A stretch of 64,000 nucleotides of DNA, from the NCBI RefSeq assembly GCF_003991225.1, contig NZ_JTFC01000032.1:62001-126000 (forward strand). The letters are read 5' to 3'. A program made the translations under genes and the position numbers. Numbering within the stretch: position 1 is the stretch's first letter; the number at the start of each line of letters is the position of its first letter. The stretch is from Candidatus Kurthia intestinigallinarum. GTDB taxonomy: Bacteria; Bacillota; Bacilli; Bacillales_A; Planococcaceae. Positions 18,444 to 27,571 of the stretch are shown here, piece after piece. Under the pieces are notes generated by a model that ran no database searches, was not told where the DNA came from, and was given only the letters and a program-made list of their open reading frames with translations.

Positions 18444-19559
18444 GTGGATTCTCAATCGTCTGAAAAACAACTGAAAAAATTAAAGCAACGTCAAAGCGAG
18501 CAAAAAATTGTGAAAAAAATCGTATTAATTACAACAGCAATTATTATCGCGCTCGTATTAATTGTCGGTGTAGGTGGATATTTCTACGTACAAGGTGCAT
18601 TAAAACCTGTCGATACAGACTCTGATAAAAATGTTAAAATTGAAGTGCCAATTGGGTCATCAATTGATACAATCGCCGCAACATTAGAAGATAAGGGAAT
18701 TATTAAGAATGCTAAAATCTTCAAATATTATACGAAATTTAATAATGGTGCAGGATTCCAAGCTGGTACTTATAAATTGTCTCCAGCAATGACAATCGAA
18801 GAAATTATTAAGAGTTTAAAAACTGGTAAGGTTTACCGAACACCAGAGTTTACATTAACCGTACCAGAAGGGCTTACAATCGATCAAATTGCTGAACGTG
18901 TTGCAAAAAATACGAATTATTCAAAAGAACAATTTATGGATTTAGTAACAAGCAAAGCATTTATTAAGAATATGAAAAAGCAATTCCCTGATACAGTAAC
19001 AAAAGCAGTCAATGATAAAGATATTCGTTATGCATTAGAAGGATATTTATATCCTGCTACTTATTCATTCTATGAAAAAGAACCATCACTTGAAACAATC
19101 GCTACAGATATGGTTAAGCAAACCGATGCAATCGTCCAACAATACTTACCAACATTAAAAGAAAAGAAAATGTCGGTACATGAATTCTTAACATTTGCAT
19201 CGTTACTTGAGCGTGAAGCAACAGCAAGTACAGATCGTGAAACCATTGCAAGTGTATTTTATAATCGTATTGAAGAAGGGATGCCACTTCAAACGGACCC
19301 AACTGTATTATATGCATTAGGAAAACATAAAAATCGAGTATTATACAAAGATTTAAAAGTGAAAAATCCGTATAACACATATACAAATAAAGGGTTACCA
19401 CCAGGTCCAATTGCAAATGCAGGTATTGAATCATTAAAAGCAACAATTGACCCAGCTTCAACAGAGTATGTTTATTTTGTAGCAGATTCAGATGGTAAAA
19501 ATCACTTTGCTAAAACATATGCAGAACATCAAAAAAATGTAGCAAAATACATTAAATAG
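18444..19559 (+). CDS. mltG: Endolytic murein transglycosylase MltG
   Basis: 371 residues, start GTG 18444 after AAAAGGAGGG; the upstream GTG 18423 precedes that site. MltG cleaves nascent peptidoglycan glycan strands at the outer membrane face and sets chain length. Cytoplasmic Lys-rich N-terminus (about 1-30), one membrane helix (about 31-54), a LysM-like subdomain (IEVPIGSSIDTIAATLEDKG), then the YceG catalytic domain with the Glu in LTFASLLEREA and the RIEEGMPLQTDPTVLYA and YNTYTNKGLPPGPIANAG motifs. Matches B. subtilis yrrL (about 360) in place and length. Confidence 0.95.
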   Translation: MDSQSSEKQLKKLKQRQSEQKIVKKIVLITTAIIIALVLIVGVGGYFYVQGALKPVDTDSDKNVKIEVPIGSSIDTIAATLEDKGIIKNAKIFKYYTKFNNGAGFQAGTYKLSPAMTIEEIIKSLKTGKVYRTPEFTLTVPEGLTIDQIAERVAKNTNYSKEQFMDLVTSKAFIKNMKKQFPDTVTKAVNDKDIRYALEGYLYPATYSFYEKEPSLETIATDMVKQTDAIVQQYLPTLKEKKMSVHEFLTFASLLEREATASTDRETIASVFYNRIEEGMPLQTDPTVLYALGKHKNRVLYKDLKVKNPYNTYTNKGLPPGPIANAGIESLKATIDPASTEYVYFVADSDGKNHFAKTYAEHQKNVAKYIK

Positions 19560-19568
19560 TATTTAGAG

Positions 19569-19601
19569 AAAGAGTATTGCACAATGCAATGCTCTTTTTT
19601 T
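19569..19601 (+). terminator. Terminator of mltG
   Basis: AAAGAGTATTGCA (19569-19581) pairs with TGCAATGCTCTTT, followed by further T's. Confidence 0.85.
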
Positions 19602-19696
19602 ACGAAGTCGTGACACAATTGTTGTACTCTCGCTTTTTAGAGGCATTTATGATAGGATAAAGTGTATTTTGTATAGATGTAAGGAGAGCGTTAGAC

Positions 19697-20329
19697 GTGA
19701 ACATTTCAGATGCATACACGAACTCCTTCATTTCTGAGCGAAGTGATTTATTGCTAGAAATGGAACAGTTCGCAGAAGATAATTATGTGCCAATTATGCA
19801 ATTACCGGCCATTGAAACATTGCTACAAATGTTACGCATTCAACAGCCTAAACGAATTTTAGAAGTAGGTAGTGCAATTGGCTATTCTGCTATTCGTATG
19901 GCAAGAGCAGTAAAACAGTGTAAAATTGTTACAATTGAACGTGACGAGACACGTATTGCGAATGCGAAAGGTTTTATAGCACGTTCAGAGGAAGCGGAGC
20001 GCATTGAGCTCATTGAAGGAGACGCATTAGAAGTAGATATCGCATCAAATCATGAAGCCTTTGACGCCGTCTTTATCGATGCGGCAAAAGGGCAATATCA
20101 AAAATTCTTTGATAAATATAGCCCACTTGTAAAACAAGGTGGTATTTTATATATCGACAACATGTATATGCATGGTTTGTCGGATTTAGACATGAAAGAT
20201 GTACCTAGAAGAAAAAGAACAATGATTCGTAACCTACACCACTTTGCTGATTGGGTCATTCAAAACGACGATTACCAATCAACATTTTTCCCAATAGGTG
20301 ATGGGTTATTAGTTTGTATTAAAAAGTAA
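19697..20329 (+). CDS. trmR: tRNA 5-hydroxyuridine methyltransferase
   Basis: 210 residues, class I SAM-dependent O-methyltransferase of the COMT-like family. In B. subtilis TrmR (YrrM) methylates 5-hydroxyuridine-34 to 5-methoxyuridine in several tRNAs. Visible: SAM motif I RILEVGSAIGYSAIRMA, VTIERDETR, and metal-binding FDAVFIDAAKGQY followed by LYIDNMYMHG. Start GTG 19697 after AAGGAGAGCG. It is followed 14 bases later by the two U32 genes that make its substrate, so the three form one tRNA-modification unit. Confidence 0.93.
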   Translation: MNISDAYTNSFISERSDLLLEMEQFAEDNYVPIMQLPAIETLLQMLRIQQPKRILEVGSAIGYSAIRMARAVKQCKIVTIERDETRIANAKGFIARSEEAERIELIEGDALEVDIASNHEAFDAVFIDAAKGQYQKFFDKYSPLVKQGGILYIDNMYMHGLSDLDMKDVPRRKRTMIRNLHHFADWVIQNDDYQSTFFPIGDGLLVCIKK

Positions 20330-20343
20330 GAGGTGACCTATCG

Positions 20344-21273
20344 ATGAACAAACCTGAATTACTCGTAACACCAAAATCCGTTTCACATGTAGAAGCATTA
20401 CTTGAAGCAGGAGCAGATGCCTTTTTAATTGGTGAAGAAAAATTTGGTTTACGTTTAGCAGGCGAATTTACATTGGAAGATGTAAAAACAATTACTACAT
20501 TAGTCCATGCGGCAGGCAAGAAAGTATATGTCGCAATGAATGCGATTTTTCATAACGATCGTGTGCCACTGCTTGCACCTTATATGAAAGCTATTGATGA
20601 AATTGGTGTAGATGCCATTTATTTTGGTGATCCCGCAGTTGTTATGACAAAGCGCGAGTTAGACTCTAAAACGCCTTTACACTGGGATGCTGAGACGATT
20701 GCAACCAACTGGTTTCAAGCTAATTATTGGGGCAAACGAGGCGCTACACGTGCGTATCTTGCACGCGAGCTAGGTGTAGAAGAAATTATTGAAATTAAAG
20801 AAAATGCAGATGTGGAAATTGAAGTACAAGTACATGGAATGACTTGTATGTTCCAGTCTAAACGTCCTTTATTAGGTAATTATTTTTTATACCAAGGTAA
20901 AGCTATGGAAGTAGAAAATCGTAAAGAAGCACGTAATATGTTTTTATACGATAAAGAACGTGGCAATAAATATCCGATTTATGAAGATTATAATGGTACA
21001 CATATCTACTCACCAGCAGATATGTGTATCATTGATGAGTTAGAAGAATTATTTGAAGCAAATATTGATGTGTTCCGTATTGAAGGGGTCCTTCATGAAG
21101 AAGCTTATATTGTAACGGTTGTAGAACAATACCGTAAAGCAATTGATGCATATTTCGAAAACGAAGATACTTATATCGATATGAAAGAAGAATTAGTCGA
21201 AGCGATTGAAGCGATTCAACCAGCATTACGTCCAATGGATACAGGCTTCTTCTTCAAAGAGACAGTTTACTAG
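20344..21273 (+). CDS. trhP1: U32 family protein TrhP1, tRNA hydroxylation component
   Basis: 309 residues, peptidase U32 family, equivalent to B. subtilis YrrN. With TrhP2 it is needed for prephenate-dependent 5-hydroxylation of wobble uridine in tRNA; despite its name no protease activity is implied. Visible: PELLVTPKSVSHVEALLEAGADAF at the start and the U32 core EVQVHGMTCMFQSKR. This core lacks the multi-Cys pattern (SGRC...GGCCQSCR) of its neighbour TrhP2, so it probably does not bind an iron-sulfur cluster by itself. ATG 20344 after AAGAGGTGACC. Confidence 0.9.
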   Translation: MNKPELLVTPKSVSHVEALLEAGADAFLIGEEKFGLRLAGEFTLEDVKTITTLVHAAGKKVYVAMNAIFHNDRVPLLAPYMKAIDEIGVDAIYFGDPAVVMTKRELDSKTPLHWDAETIATNWFQANYWGKRGATRAYLARELGVEEIIEIKENADVEIEVQVHGMTCMFQSKRPLLGNYFLYQGKAMEVENRKEARNMFLYDKERGNKYPIYEDYNGTHIYSPADMCIIDELEELFEANIDVFRIEGVLHEEAYIVTVVEQYRKAIDAYFENEDTYIDMKEELVEAIEAIQPALRPMDTGFFFKETVY

Positions 21274-21289
21274 GAGGGAGCAAAATACG

Positions 21290-22567
21290 ATGGCAACAAT
21301 TGAAATAAATAATCGTATTAGCGAGATTATCGACGGTAAACGCGTTATTACGAAAAAGCCCGAGTTACTAGCACCTGCGGGTAACTTAGAAAAATTAAAA
21401 ATTGCTGTACACTATGGCGCAGATGCTGTATTTATCGGAGGCCAAGAATTTGGCTTACGCTCAAATGCAGGTAACTTTTCAATTGATGAAATGCGCGAAG
21501 GTGTTGAATTTGCAAATAAGTATGGGGCAAAAATTTACGTAACAACGAATATTTTTGCACATAATGATAATATGGATGGCCTAGAAGACTATTTAATGGC
21601 TATTGAGGGAACAGGTGTAACAGGCATTATTGTAGCGGATCCACTTATCATTGAAACATGCCGTGAAGTGGCGCCAAAACTTGAAATCCACTTGTCAACT
21701 CAGCAATCATTGTCAAACTGGAAAGCCGTACAATATTGGAAAGATGAAGGTCTAAACCGTGTTGTATTAGCACGTGAAACAGGAGCAGAAGAAATCAAAT
21801 TAATGAAAGAAAATGTGGATATTGAAATCGAATCATTTGTTCATGGTGCAATGTGTATCGCTTATTCAGGACGCTGCGTGCTTTCAAACCACATGACAGC
21901 TCGAGATTCAAATCGTGGTGGCTGTTGTCAATCATGCCGCTGGGATTATGATTTATATGCTGTTGAAGACGGTGAAGAAAAACCATTATTTGAACAAGGC
22001 GATGAAGCATTTGCAATGAGTCCAAAAGACTTAAACTTAATTGAATCCATTCCTAAAATCATTGAATTAGGGATTGATTCGATGAAAGTAGAAGGTCGTA
22101 TGAAATCAATTCACTATATTGCAACAGTTGTTACGGTTTACCGTAAAGTAATGGATGCGTACTGTGCAGACCCTGAAAACTTTGTTGTCAAAAAAGAATG
22201 GATAGAAGAACTTGCAAAATGTGCAAATCGTGAAACGGATTCTTCATTCTTTGAAGGCGAGCCAGGATTTGAACAACAAATGTTTGGTACTCATAGCAAA
22301 CAAACTACATACGACTTCTGTGGTATGGTATTAGACTATGATGAAGAAACACAAATGATTACACTGCAACAACGTAACTACTTCAAACCAGGTGATGAAG
22401 TAGAGTTTTTCGGACCAAATATTGAAAACTTCCGCGTTGTTGTAGAAGAAATTTTTGACGAAAAAGGCAACTCATTAGATGCTGCTCGTCACCCACTAGA
22501 AATTGTGCGCTTTAAATGCCCACACAAAGTAAACTCATATGATATGATGCGTAAGGAGATGCGATAG
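21290..22567 (+). CDS. trhP2: U32 family protein TrhP2, tRNA hydroxylation enzyme
   Basis: 425 residues from ATG 21290 after TAGGAGGGAGC; the reading from 21206 overlaps trhP1 and is rejected. U32 family with the full Cys set (MCIAYSGRCVLS and GGCCQSCRWD, about residues 185-215) that binds an iron-sulfur cluster in the E. coli TrhP/RlhA families. Other signs: PELLAPAGNLEKLKIAVHYGADAVFIGG, SLSNWKAVQYWKDEG and DSMKVEGRMKS. With TrhP1 and TrmR it should convert U34 to ho5U and then mo5U. It matches B. subtilis YrrO (422). Confidence 0.93.
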   Translation: MATIEINNRISEIIDGKRVITKKPELLAPAGNLEKLKIAVHYGADAVFIGGQEFGLRSNAGNFSIDEMREGVEFANKYGAKIYVTTNIFAHNDNMDGLEDYLMAIEGTGVTGIIVADPLIIETCREVAPKLEIHLSTQQSLSNWKAVQYWKDEGLNRVVLARETGAEEIKLMKENVDIEIESFVHGAMCIAYSGRCVLSNHMTARDSNRGGCCQSCRWDYDLYAVEDGEEKPLFEQGDEAFAMSPKDLNLIESIPKIIELGIDSMKVEGRMKSIHYIATVVTVYRKVMDAYCADPENFVVKKEWIEELAKCANRETDSSFFEGEPGFEQQMFGTHSKQTTYDFCGMVLDYDEETQMITLQQRNYFKPGDEVEFFGPNIENFRVVVEEIFDEKGNSLDAARHPLEIVRFKCPHKVNSYDMMRKEMR

Positions 22568-23206
22568 ATGACAAAAAGTCGCCCAGTTGTAATTGGTATT
22601 GCGGGAGGTTCAGGCTCAGGTAAGACGAGTGTTACACATGCTATTTTAGATGTGTTTAAAGACCGTTCTGTCGTTGTAATTGAACAAGATTATTACTATA
22701 AAGATCAAAGTCATTTAGAATTTGAACAACGTTTAGAAACAAACTATGATCACCCAGATGCATTTGATAATGCATTATTAGCTCAAGACATTAAAAAACT
22801 ATTAAATCGTGAATCAATTGAAAAACCTGTGTATGATTATGCTTTACACACACGTTCAAAAGAAACCGTACACATTGAACCACAAGACGTTATTATTATC
22901 GAAGGGATTCTAGTGTTAGCAGATGAAAATTTACGTGATTTAATGGATATGAAATTATTCGTCGATACAGATGCAGATTTACGTATTATTCGTCGTATTT
23001 TACGAGACATTAATGAACGTGGACGCTCAATGGATTCAGTTATTGATCAATATTTAAGCGTTGTCCGTCCAATGCATAATCAATTTATCGAACCAACGAA
23101 GCGCTCAGCAGATATTATCATTCCTGAAGGCGGCGAAAATAAGGTCGCAATTGATTTAATGGTTACAAAAATTAAAACAATTCTTGAATCTAACAACATA
23201 GTGTAA
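22568..23206 (+). CDS. udk: Uridine kinase
   Basis: 212 residues. Phosphorylates uridine and cytidine in pyrimidine salvage. P-loop GGSGSGKTS near residue 12, [12 protein letters not shown], the substrate-binding [17 protein letters not shown], and the [13 protein letters not shown] lid segment. ATG 22568 follows the trhP2 stop directly, with AAGGAGATG inside the trhP2 end as its site, indicating coupling. Same neighbours as B. subtilis udk (yrrO, greA). Confidence 0.96.
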   Translation: MTKSRPVVIGIAGGSGSGKTSVTHAILDVFKDRSVVVIEQDYYYKDQSHLEFEQRLETNYDHPDAFDNALLAQDIKKLLNRESIEKPVYDYALHTRSKETVHIEPQDVIIIEGILVLADENLRDLMDMKLFVDTDADLRIIRRILRDINERGRSMDSVIDQYLSVVRPMHNQFIEPTKRSADIIIPEGGENKVAIDLMVTKIKTILESNNIV

Positions 23207-23275
23207 TATTATGGATAGTGAGAATTTGTCTTTTAGCTGGTAGCTTTTGCTATTTGCGACTTCAAACTAACTAAT

Positions 23276-23318
23276 AACTATGTCGCTTACTACATTTTAG
23301 TAAGCGACATAGTATTTT
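23276..23318 (+). terminator. Strong terminator after udk
   Basis: A perfect 15-bp stem, ACTATGTCGCTTACT (23276-23290) with its complement at 23298-23312, then ATTTTTATT. It ends the trmR-udk unit. The 140 bases between it and greA hold no gene that I can see. Confidence 0.9.
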
Positions 23319-23456
23319 TATTACTTGCCGATATGGGAGGAATAGAAATCTCGTTTAACCTTACGAACTACTGGGGATAGCTTAGTCAATAAGAGCAATC
23401 ATGTTCTGTTCCTAAGAAATGGTTCAATACTGTACAGTAATTAAGGAGTGACTACC

Positions 23457-23930
23457 ATGTCAGCAGAAAAACAATACCCAATGACTGCAGAGGGTAAAGC
23501 AAAATTAGAAAAAGAATTAGAAGATTTAATTACCGTAAAACGTCCAGAAGTTGTAGAACGTATTAAAATCGCTCGCGGCTATGGTGACCTTTCAGAGAAC
23601 TCTGAGTATGATGCAGCGAAAGACGAACAAGGTTTTGTTGAAGGCCGTATTAAATTAGTTGAAACAATGATCCGTAATGCGGTTATTATTGAAGAAACTG
23701 CAGACGGTTCAGACGTATGTACGATTGGTCGTACGGTTACATTTCAAGAGGAAGATGATGAACCAGAGACATATCAAATCGTTGGCTCTGCAGAAGCTGA
23801 TCCATTTGAAGGTCGTATTTCAAATGATTCGCCAATCGCAAAAGGCTTAATCGGTCATAAAGTTGGCGAAACAGTAAAAATCGTTACTCCTGGTGGCGAA
23901 TTTAACGTTAAAATTATTGAAGTAAAATAA
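23457..23930 (+). CDS. greA: Transcription elongation factor GreA
   Basis: 157 residues, exactly the B. subtilis length. Binds the RNA polymerase secondary channel and triggers cleavage of backtracked transcripts. Start ATG 23457 after AAGGAGTGACTACC; the GTG at 23448 overlaps that site. N-terminal coiled coil with the catalytic tip acidic pair region ([18 protein letters not shown]) and the C-terminal FKBP-like domain ending [19 protein letters not shown]. Transcribed alone between two terminators. Confidence 0.97.
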   Translation: MSAEKQYPMTAEGKAKLEKELEDLITVKRPEVVERIKIARGYGDLSENSEYDAAKDEQGFVEGRIKLVETMIRNAVIIEETADGSDVCTIGRTVTFQEEDDEPETYQIVGSAEADPFEGRISNDSPIAKGLIGHKVGETVKIVTPGGEFNVKIIEVK

Positions 23931-23944
23931 TTAACTTCTAAAAT

Positions 23945-23976
23945 AAAAAGCGGCAGGAAAATTCCTGTCGCTTTTT
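23945..23976 (+). terminator. Terminator of greA
   Basis: AAAAAGCGGCAGGAA pairs with TTCCTGTCGCTTTTT across a one- to two-base loop (one G-U/mismatch). Confidence 0.88.
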
Positions 23977-24067
23977 GTTTTGTTAGCAAAATGTAGCGTT
24001 ATTGTAATATATGTAGAGCGCACGATTTATATAAAATATGCTATGATGTGTTTATGAGGTGATGATA

Positions 24068-24727
24068 TTGAATCAACAACCACCACAACAAAGACGTCGA
24101 CGATATAACCCAACGCCGGAACCAAATAAAAAATCCGATAAATTATTAAATATCGCGATTGCTGTTGTTAGTATTTTAATTGTAATCGTTGGCTATTTTG
24201 TTCTTACATATGATGGTTCTAATCAAAAAGCAGTTGATGAACCAAAAAATGAACAAAAAGCGACAGATTCAAGTGCTACAAATGCACAAAAAGCCAAAGA
24301 GCAAGCGAAAGAAGAAAAAGCCAAGCAACGTGAAGAAGATTTGAAAAAAGATATTACAGAACGTTCTACTGTAACTCAAAGCGAATCAAGCGACAGTAAT
24401 GTAGAAATGACGATTGTAGATTCAGCTTGGAAAGTAACGAAAACTGAGCAAACAGAAAATATTGGTGAAGGCCACATTTCTGCTTATGATGGGACATCGC
24501 TTGACTGGCAAGAAAAAGTGAAAACATTTGCAACTGTAACAAATATTCCAGAAGAAACGATGAAAATTATTCGTGTGAAAAATGGTGGCGCAAATAATCG
24601 TACAATCGGAATTGTCACTTCTGAAGACGGTTTGAAAAAATATCGTGTGACGGTACAGTGGATTGCAGATAAAGGATGGAAAGCTGAACAAATCGATGTC
24701 TTAAAAACATTGGATGGCACATATTAA
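24068..24727 (+). CDS. yrrS: YrrS-like membrane protein (DUF1510)
   Basis: 219 residues from TTG 24068, after GAGGTGATG; GTG 24059 and ATG 24062 fall inside that site. A basic cytoplasmic head (PPQQRRRRYNP), one membrane helix at about 30-50, a Lys/Glu/Ala-rich extended linker (about 55-105), then a C-terminal DUF1510 domain outside the membrane (MTIVDSAWKVTK..., GTSLDWQEKVKTFA). In B. subtilis yrrS precedes the penicillin-binding protein gene pbpI (yrrR); that gene is absent here. A cell-wall role is an inference from that pairing. Confidence 0.85.
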   Translation: MNQQPPQQRRRRYNPTPEPNKKSDKLLNIAIAVVSILIVIVGYFVLTYDGSNQKAVDEPKNEQKATDSSATNAQKAKEQAKEEKAKQREEDLKKDITERSTVTQSESSDSNVEMTIVDSAWKVTKTEQTENIGEGHISAYDGTSLDWQEKVKTFATVTNIPEETMKIIRVKNGGANNRTIGIVTSEDGLKKYRVTVQWIADKGWKAEQIDVLKTLDGTY

Positions 24728-24732
24728 AACAT

Positions 24733-24770
24733 AAAAAATCCTGTAGTTCTTGACGACTACAGGATTTTTT
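24733..24770 (+). terminator. Terminator of yrrS
   Basis: AAAAAATCCTGTAGT pairs with ACTACAGGATTTTTT over an eight-base loop. Confidence 0.9.
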
Positions 24771-24815
24771 GTATATCGTATAGAAGATAGAATTTGAAAG
24801 GTGGAACCACTTATT

Positions 24816-25508
24816 ATGAAAATCGCAGTAATCGGCGCAATGGAAGAGGAAGTAGAACTTTTACGCGCAACGTTAGAAAACACAACAACAGAAACAATCG
24901 CAAATAGCGAATATACACAAGGCACCTATAAAGATAAAGATGTTATTTTATTAAAATCAGGTATTGGCAAAGTGAATGCGGCAATGTCGACAACGATTTT
25001 ACTTGAAAAATATCAACCAGATGTGGTCATCAATACAGGATCAGCAGGCGGCTATGATGCAAATCTTGATGTGGGTGCTATCGTCATTTCGGATGAAGTA
25101 CGTCATCATGATGTAGATGCAACTATTTTTGGCTATGAAATGGGTCAAGTACCACAAATGCCTGTAGGCTTTAAAGCAGATGCTCGTTTAATGGAAGTTG
25201 CAGAGCAGGCCGTAGCAGAAGTTGGAGAACATCAATCAGCCACAGGATTAATTACAACAGGGGATTCATTTATGAATGACCCTGTACGCGTTGAAACAGT
25301 ACGTAACTACTTCCCAACAATGAAAGCTGTTGAAATGGAAGCGGCAGCAGTTGCGCAAGTATGCTATCAATTCGCAACACCATTTGTTGTTATTCGTGCA
25401 TTGTCAGATATTGCAGGGAAACAATCAGATATTAGCTTTGATGAATTTTTAACGATTGCTGCAAAACATTCAACACAAGTTGTATTAAAAGCAATAGAAA
25501 AAATGTAA
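24816..25508 (+). CDS. mtnN: 5'-methylthioadenosine/S-adenosylhomocysteine nucleosidase
   Basis: 230 residues (B. subtilis MtnN 231). Cleaves the glycosidic bond of MTA and SAH to recycle methionine, adenine and the AI-2 precursor. ATG 24816 ([16 protein letters not shown]) after AAAGGTGG; the GTG at 24801 lies within that site. Phosphorylase-family motifs: NTGSAGGYD, the loop TGDSFMND, and [11 protein letters not shown] with the nucleoside-binding Met-Glu, plus ALSDIAG carrying the catalytic Asp. Single gene between two terminators. Confidence 0.96.
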   Translation: MKIAVIGAMEEEVELLRATLENTTTETIANSEYTQGTYKDKDVILLKSGIGKVNAAMSTTILLEKYQPDVVINTGSAGGYDANLDVGAIVISDEVRHHDVDATIFGYEMGQVPQMPVGFKADARLMEVAEQAVAEVGEHQSATGLITTGDSFMNDPVRVETVRNYFPTMKAVEMEAAAVAQVCYQFATPFVVIRALSDIAGKQSDISFDEFLTIAAKHSTQVVLKAIEKM

Positions 25509-25518
25509 TTTAAAAAGG

Positions 25519-25549
25519 AAAGAATCGCGATTGTGCGATTCTTTTTTTT
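25519..25549 (+). terminator. Terminator of mtnN
   Basis: AAAGAATCGC (25519-25528) pairs with GCGATTCTTT (25535-25544), then T's. Confidence 0.85.
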
Positions 25550-25553
25550 ATGT

Positions 25554-25585
25554 AAAAAAGCACGATGGATTTATCCATCGTGCTT
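25554..25585 (-). terminator. Terminator of pssA (minus strand)
   Basis: AAGCACGATGGAT (25558-25570) pairs with ATCCATCGTGCTT (25573-25585). Read on the minus strand it is followed by a T-run, suiting pssA. Confidence 0.88.
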
Positions 25586-25597
25586 ACATTTTGTCCA

Positions 25598-26137
25598 CTA
25601 TATTTTTTTTAGCTGAAAATTTGCAACCATTGTATAAGATAGTACAAGGAAAATAACCAAGTAAACTCCTGGATTGATAAATGGTGCAATCAAGAATGAA
25701 GCGGTTAAAATAACACCTGCTGCAGTAATAGGTAATCCCGTGAAACAACCATTTGCTTCAGTGACATTGAAGCGCGCAAGACGAAATGCGCCGCATACAA
25801 TATATAATACGGCTGCAATCATACCTACAGGACCTAGTTGGAATAATACATATGAATATAATAATAAGGCCGGAGCGACACCGAATGAGATAATATCACT
25901 CATTGAGTCAAGTTGTTTACCAAGTTCAGATTCTTGGTTGAATTTTCGAGCGATTTTCCCATCGTAGCGGTCCAACAGCGCTGCAATGAAAATATAAAGG
26001 ACGGCATGACTATAGGCTTCGTTAAACGTTGCCATAATCGAGGCACCACCGAATGAAATATTACATAAAGTAACAATATTCGCTAGTTGTGACTTTACTT
26101 TTTTTATAGTCTCATCGACTCTTTGGAGTAAAAACAT
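25598..26137 (-). CDS. pssA: CDP-diacylglycerol-serine O-phosphatidyltransferase
   Basis: 179 residues (B. subtilis PssA 177), integral membrane. Makes phosphatidylserine from CDP-diacylglycerol and serine. The CDP-alcohol phosphatidyltransferase motif is complete: DRYDGKIARK followed by G-xxx-D-xxx-D in GKQLDSMSD. About five to six membrane helices. It is divergent from psd across an 82-bp gap that must hold both promoters; together they give phosphatidylethanolamine. The pair interrupts the B. subtilis order between mtnN and yqeG. Confidence 0.94.
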   Translation of the reverse strand: MFLLQRVDETIKKVKSQLANIVTLCNISFGGASIMATFNEAYSHAVLYIFIAALLDRYDGKIARKFNQESELGKQLDSMSDIISFGVAPALLLYSYVLFQLGPVGMIAAVLYIVCGAFRLARFNVTEANGCFTGLPITAAGVILTASFLIAPFINPGVYLVIFLVLSYTMVANFQLKKI

Positions 26138-26219
26138 AAATTATGCTCCTTTATTTTCTTATAGCTTTATTATACTGTTAGTTAAGAAACCAAACAGATA
26201 ACAAGGGAGTTTAAACTAG

Positions 26220-26996
26220 ATGCTTAAAGAAAAAGTATACCGCACTATGATCGAACTAACAAATAACAAAATAACATCAAAAATGCTTCAACATATAATG
26301 ACGAGCCGTATTAGCAAAAGTTTCATTCCATCATATAAACAATTCTACAGAATTGATACAACAGAAGTTTCAAAAGAATTAGATGAATTTCCAACTTTAC
26401 AAACATTTTTCACAAGAAAATTAATGACAGAAGCACGCCCAATTGCCTCAAATGAAATTGTTAGCCCAGTAGATGCAAAAATCGAATCTTTTGGAAATAT
26501 TACAGTACAGCAAAAATTTAGGGTGAAAGGAAAAAATTATTCTCTTCAAGATTTATTAGGGAAAGAAGAACATGCGAAACGCTATGAAGAGGGGCAATTT
26601 ATTGTCTTTTATTTAAGTCCAGCAGATTATCATCGTATACATAGTCCGTTAGATGCGACCGTACTTCGTCAGTATGTGCTTGGTAATCATTCTTATCCAG
26701 TGAATCAATTAGGTTTAACATATGGAAAGCAACCGCTATCGTATAATTATCGACTTGTTACGGAATTAAGCGCGACATGTGGAAACGCTGCATTTATTAA
26801 AGTGGGTGCAATGTTTGTTAATTCAATTAAACTGACAAATACGACAGAGCAATGGACAAAGGGCGAAGAAGTTGGTTATTTTGAATTTGGTTCGACAGTG
26901 ATTATGCTATTTGAAAAAGATTGTGTAACATTCTTAAATAATGTTCAAAAGAACGCATCAATCCGAGTGGGTGAAGCGTTTGCGGATGTGTTATAA
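26220..26996 (+). CDS. psd: Phosphatidylserine decarboxylase proenzyme
   Basis: 258 residues. Converts phosphatidylserine to phosphatidylethanolamine at the membrane. It self-cleaves at the conserved Gly-Ser of an LGST-type motif, here FGSTVIML near residue 224, to form the pyruvoyl group on the small C-terminal chain. Other signs: FFTRKLMTEARPI, SPVDAKIESFG, and FYLSPADYHRIHSPLDA with the conserved His. Length and motifs fit B. subtilis Psd (263). ATG 26220 after AAGGGAGTTT. Confidence 0.95.
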   Translation: MLKEKVYRTMIELTNNKITSKMLQHIMTSRISKSFIPSYKQFYRIDTTEVSKELDEFPTLQTFFTRKLMTEARPIASNEIVSPVDAKIESFGNITVQQKFRVKGKNYSLQDLLGKEEHAKRYEEGQFIVFYLSPADYHRIHSPLDATVLRQYVLGNHSYPVNQLGLTYGKQPLSYNYRLVTELSATCGNAAFIKVGAMFVNSIKLTNTTEQWTKGEEVGYFEFGSTVIMLFEKDCVTFLNNVQKNASIRVGEAFADVL

Positions 26997-27049
26997 TCGT
27001 TTAAGTAACTTGTTGCACAATGAATAATCGAAAAATGAGGGAAATAGTT

Positions 27050-27568
27050 TTGTATAAACGTTTTATGCCAAGAGAGTTTGTTGATTCTGTCTATGACGTG
27101 ACACCTGAGAAATTACATGCTTTAGGAATTAGAGGGATTATTACAGACCTTGATAATACATTAGTAGAATGGGACCGCGCAGATGCCACGCCAGAATTAA
27201 TGGCTTGGCTAAAGCTTATTCGTGATTCAGGCATTCAAGTGGTCATTGTGTCAAACAATAAAGAGGCACGTGTGAAGCATTTTGCAGCACCACTTGATTT
27301 ACCGTACATTTTCCAAGCTAGAAAACCATTAACAAATGCTTTTCAGCGTGGTTTACAATTGATGAATCTACCATCACACCAAGTGTTGATGCTAGGAGAC
27401 CAGATGATGACGGATATGCTTGGTGCGAATGCACTTCATCTGCATACAATTTTAGTGAAACCTGTCGCTCAATCAGACGGCCTTGTTACAAAATTAAACC
27501 GTCGCCTTGAACGTCGCGTATTTAATTATTTACGCAAAAAAGGTATTGAAACTTGGAGGGAAAAATAA
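27050..27568 (+). CDS. yqeG: HAD-superfamily phosphatase YqeG
   Basis: 172 residues from TTG 27050 after GAGGGAAATAG, the exact length of B. subtilis YqeG; the upstream ATG 27020 lacks a site. HAD subfamily IIIA: motif I TDLDNTLVEWD, motif II VIVSNNKE, motif III/IV LMLGDQMMTDMLGAN. The physiological substrate is not established; related to mitochondrial Gep4 phosphatidylglycerophosphatase. It starts the operon running through yqeH, aroE, yhbY, nadD, yqeK and rsfS, and overlaps nothing but leaves three bases to yqeH. Confidence 0.92.
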   Translation: MYKRFMPREFVDSVYDVTPEKLHALGIRGIITDLDNTLVEWDRADATPELMAWLKLIRDSGIQVVIVSNNKEARVKHFAAPLDLPYIFQARKPLTNAFQRGLQLMNLPSHQVLMLGDQMMTDMLGANALHLHTILVKPVAQSDGLVTKLNRRLERRVFNYLRKKGIETWREK

Positions 27569-27571
27569 ATT

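Noticed and set aside
23319-23456. Small RNA or tRNA in the gap before greA
   Set aside because: No cloverleaf, CCA end or stable fold was visible; it is most likely promoter and leader sequence.
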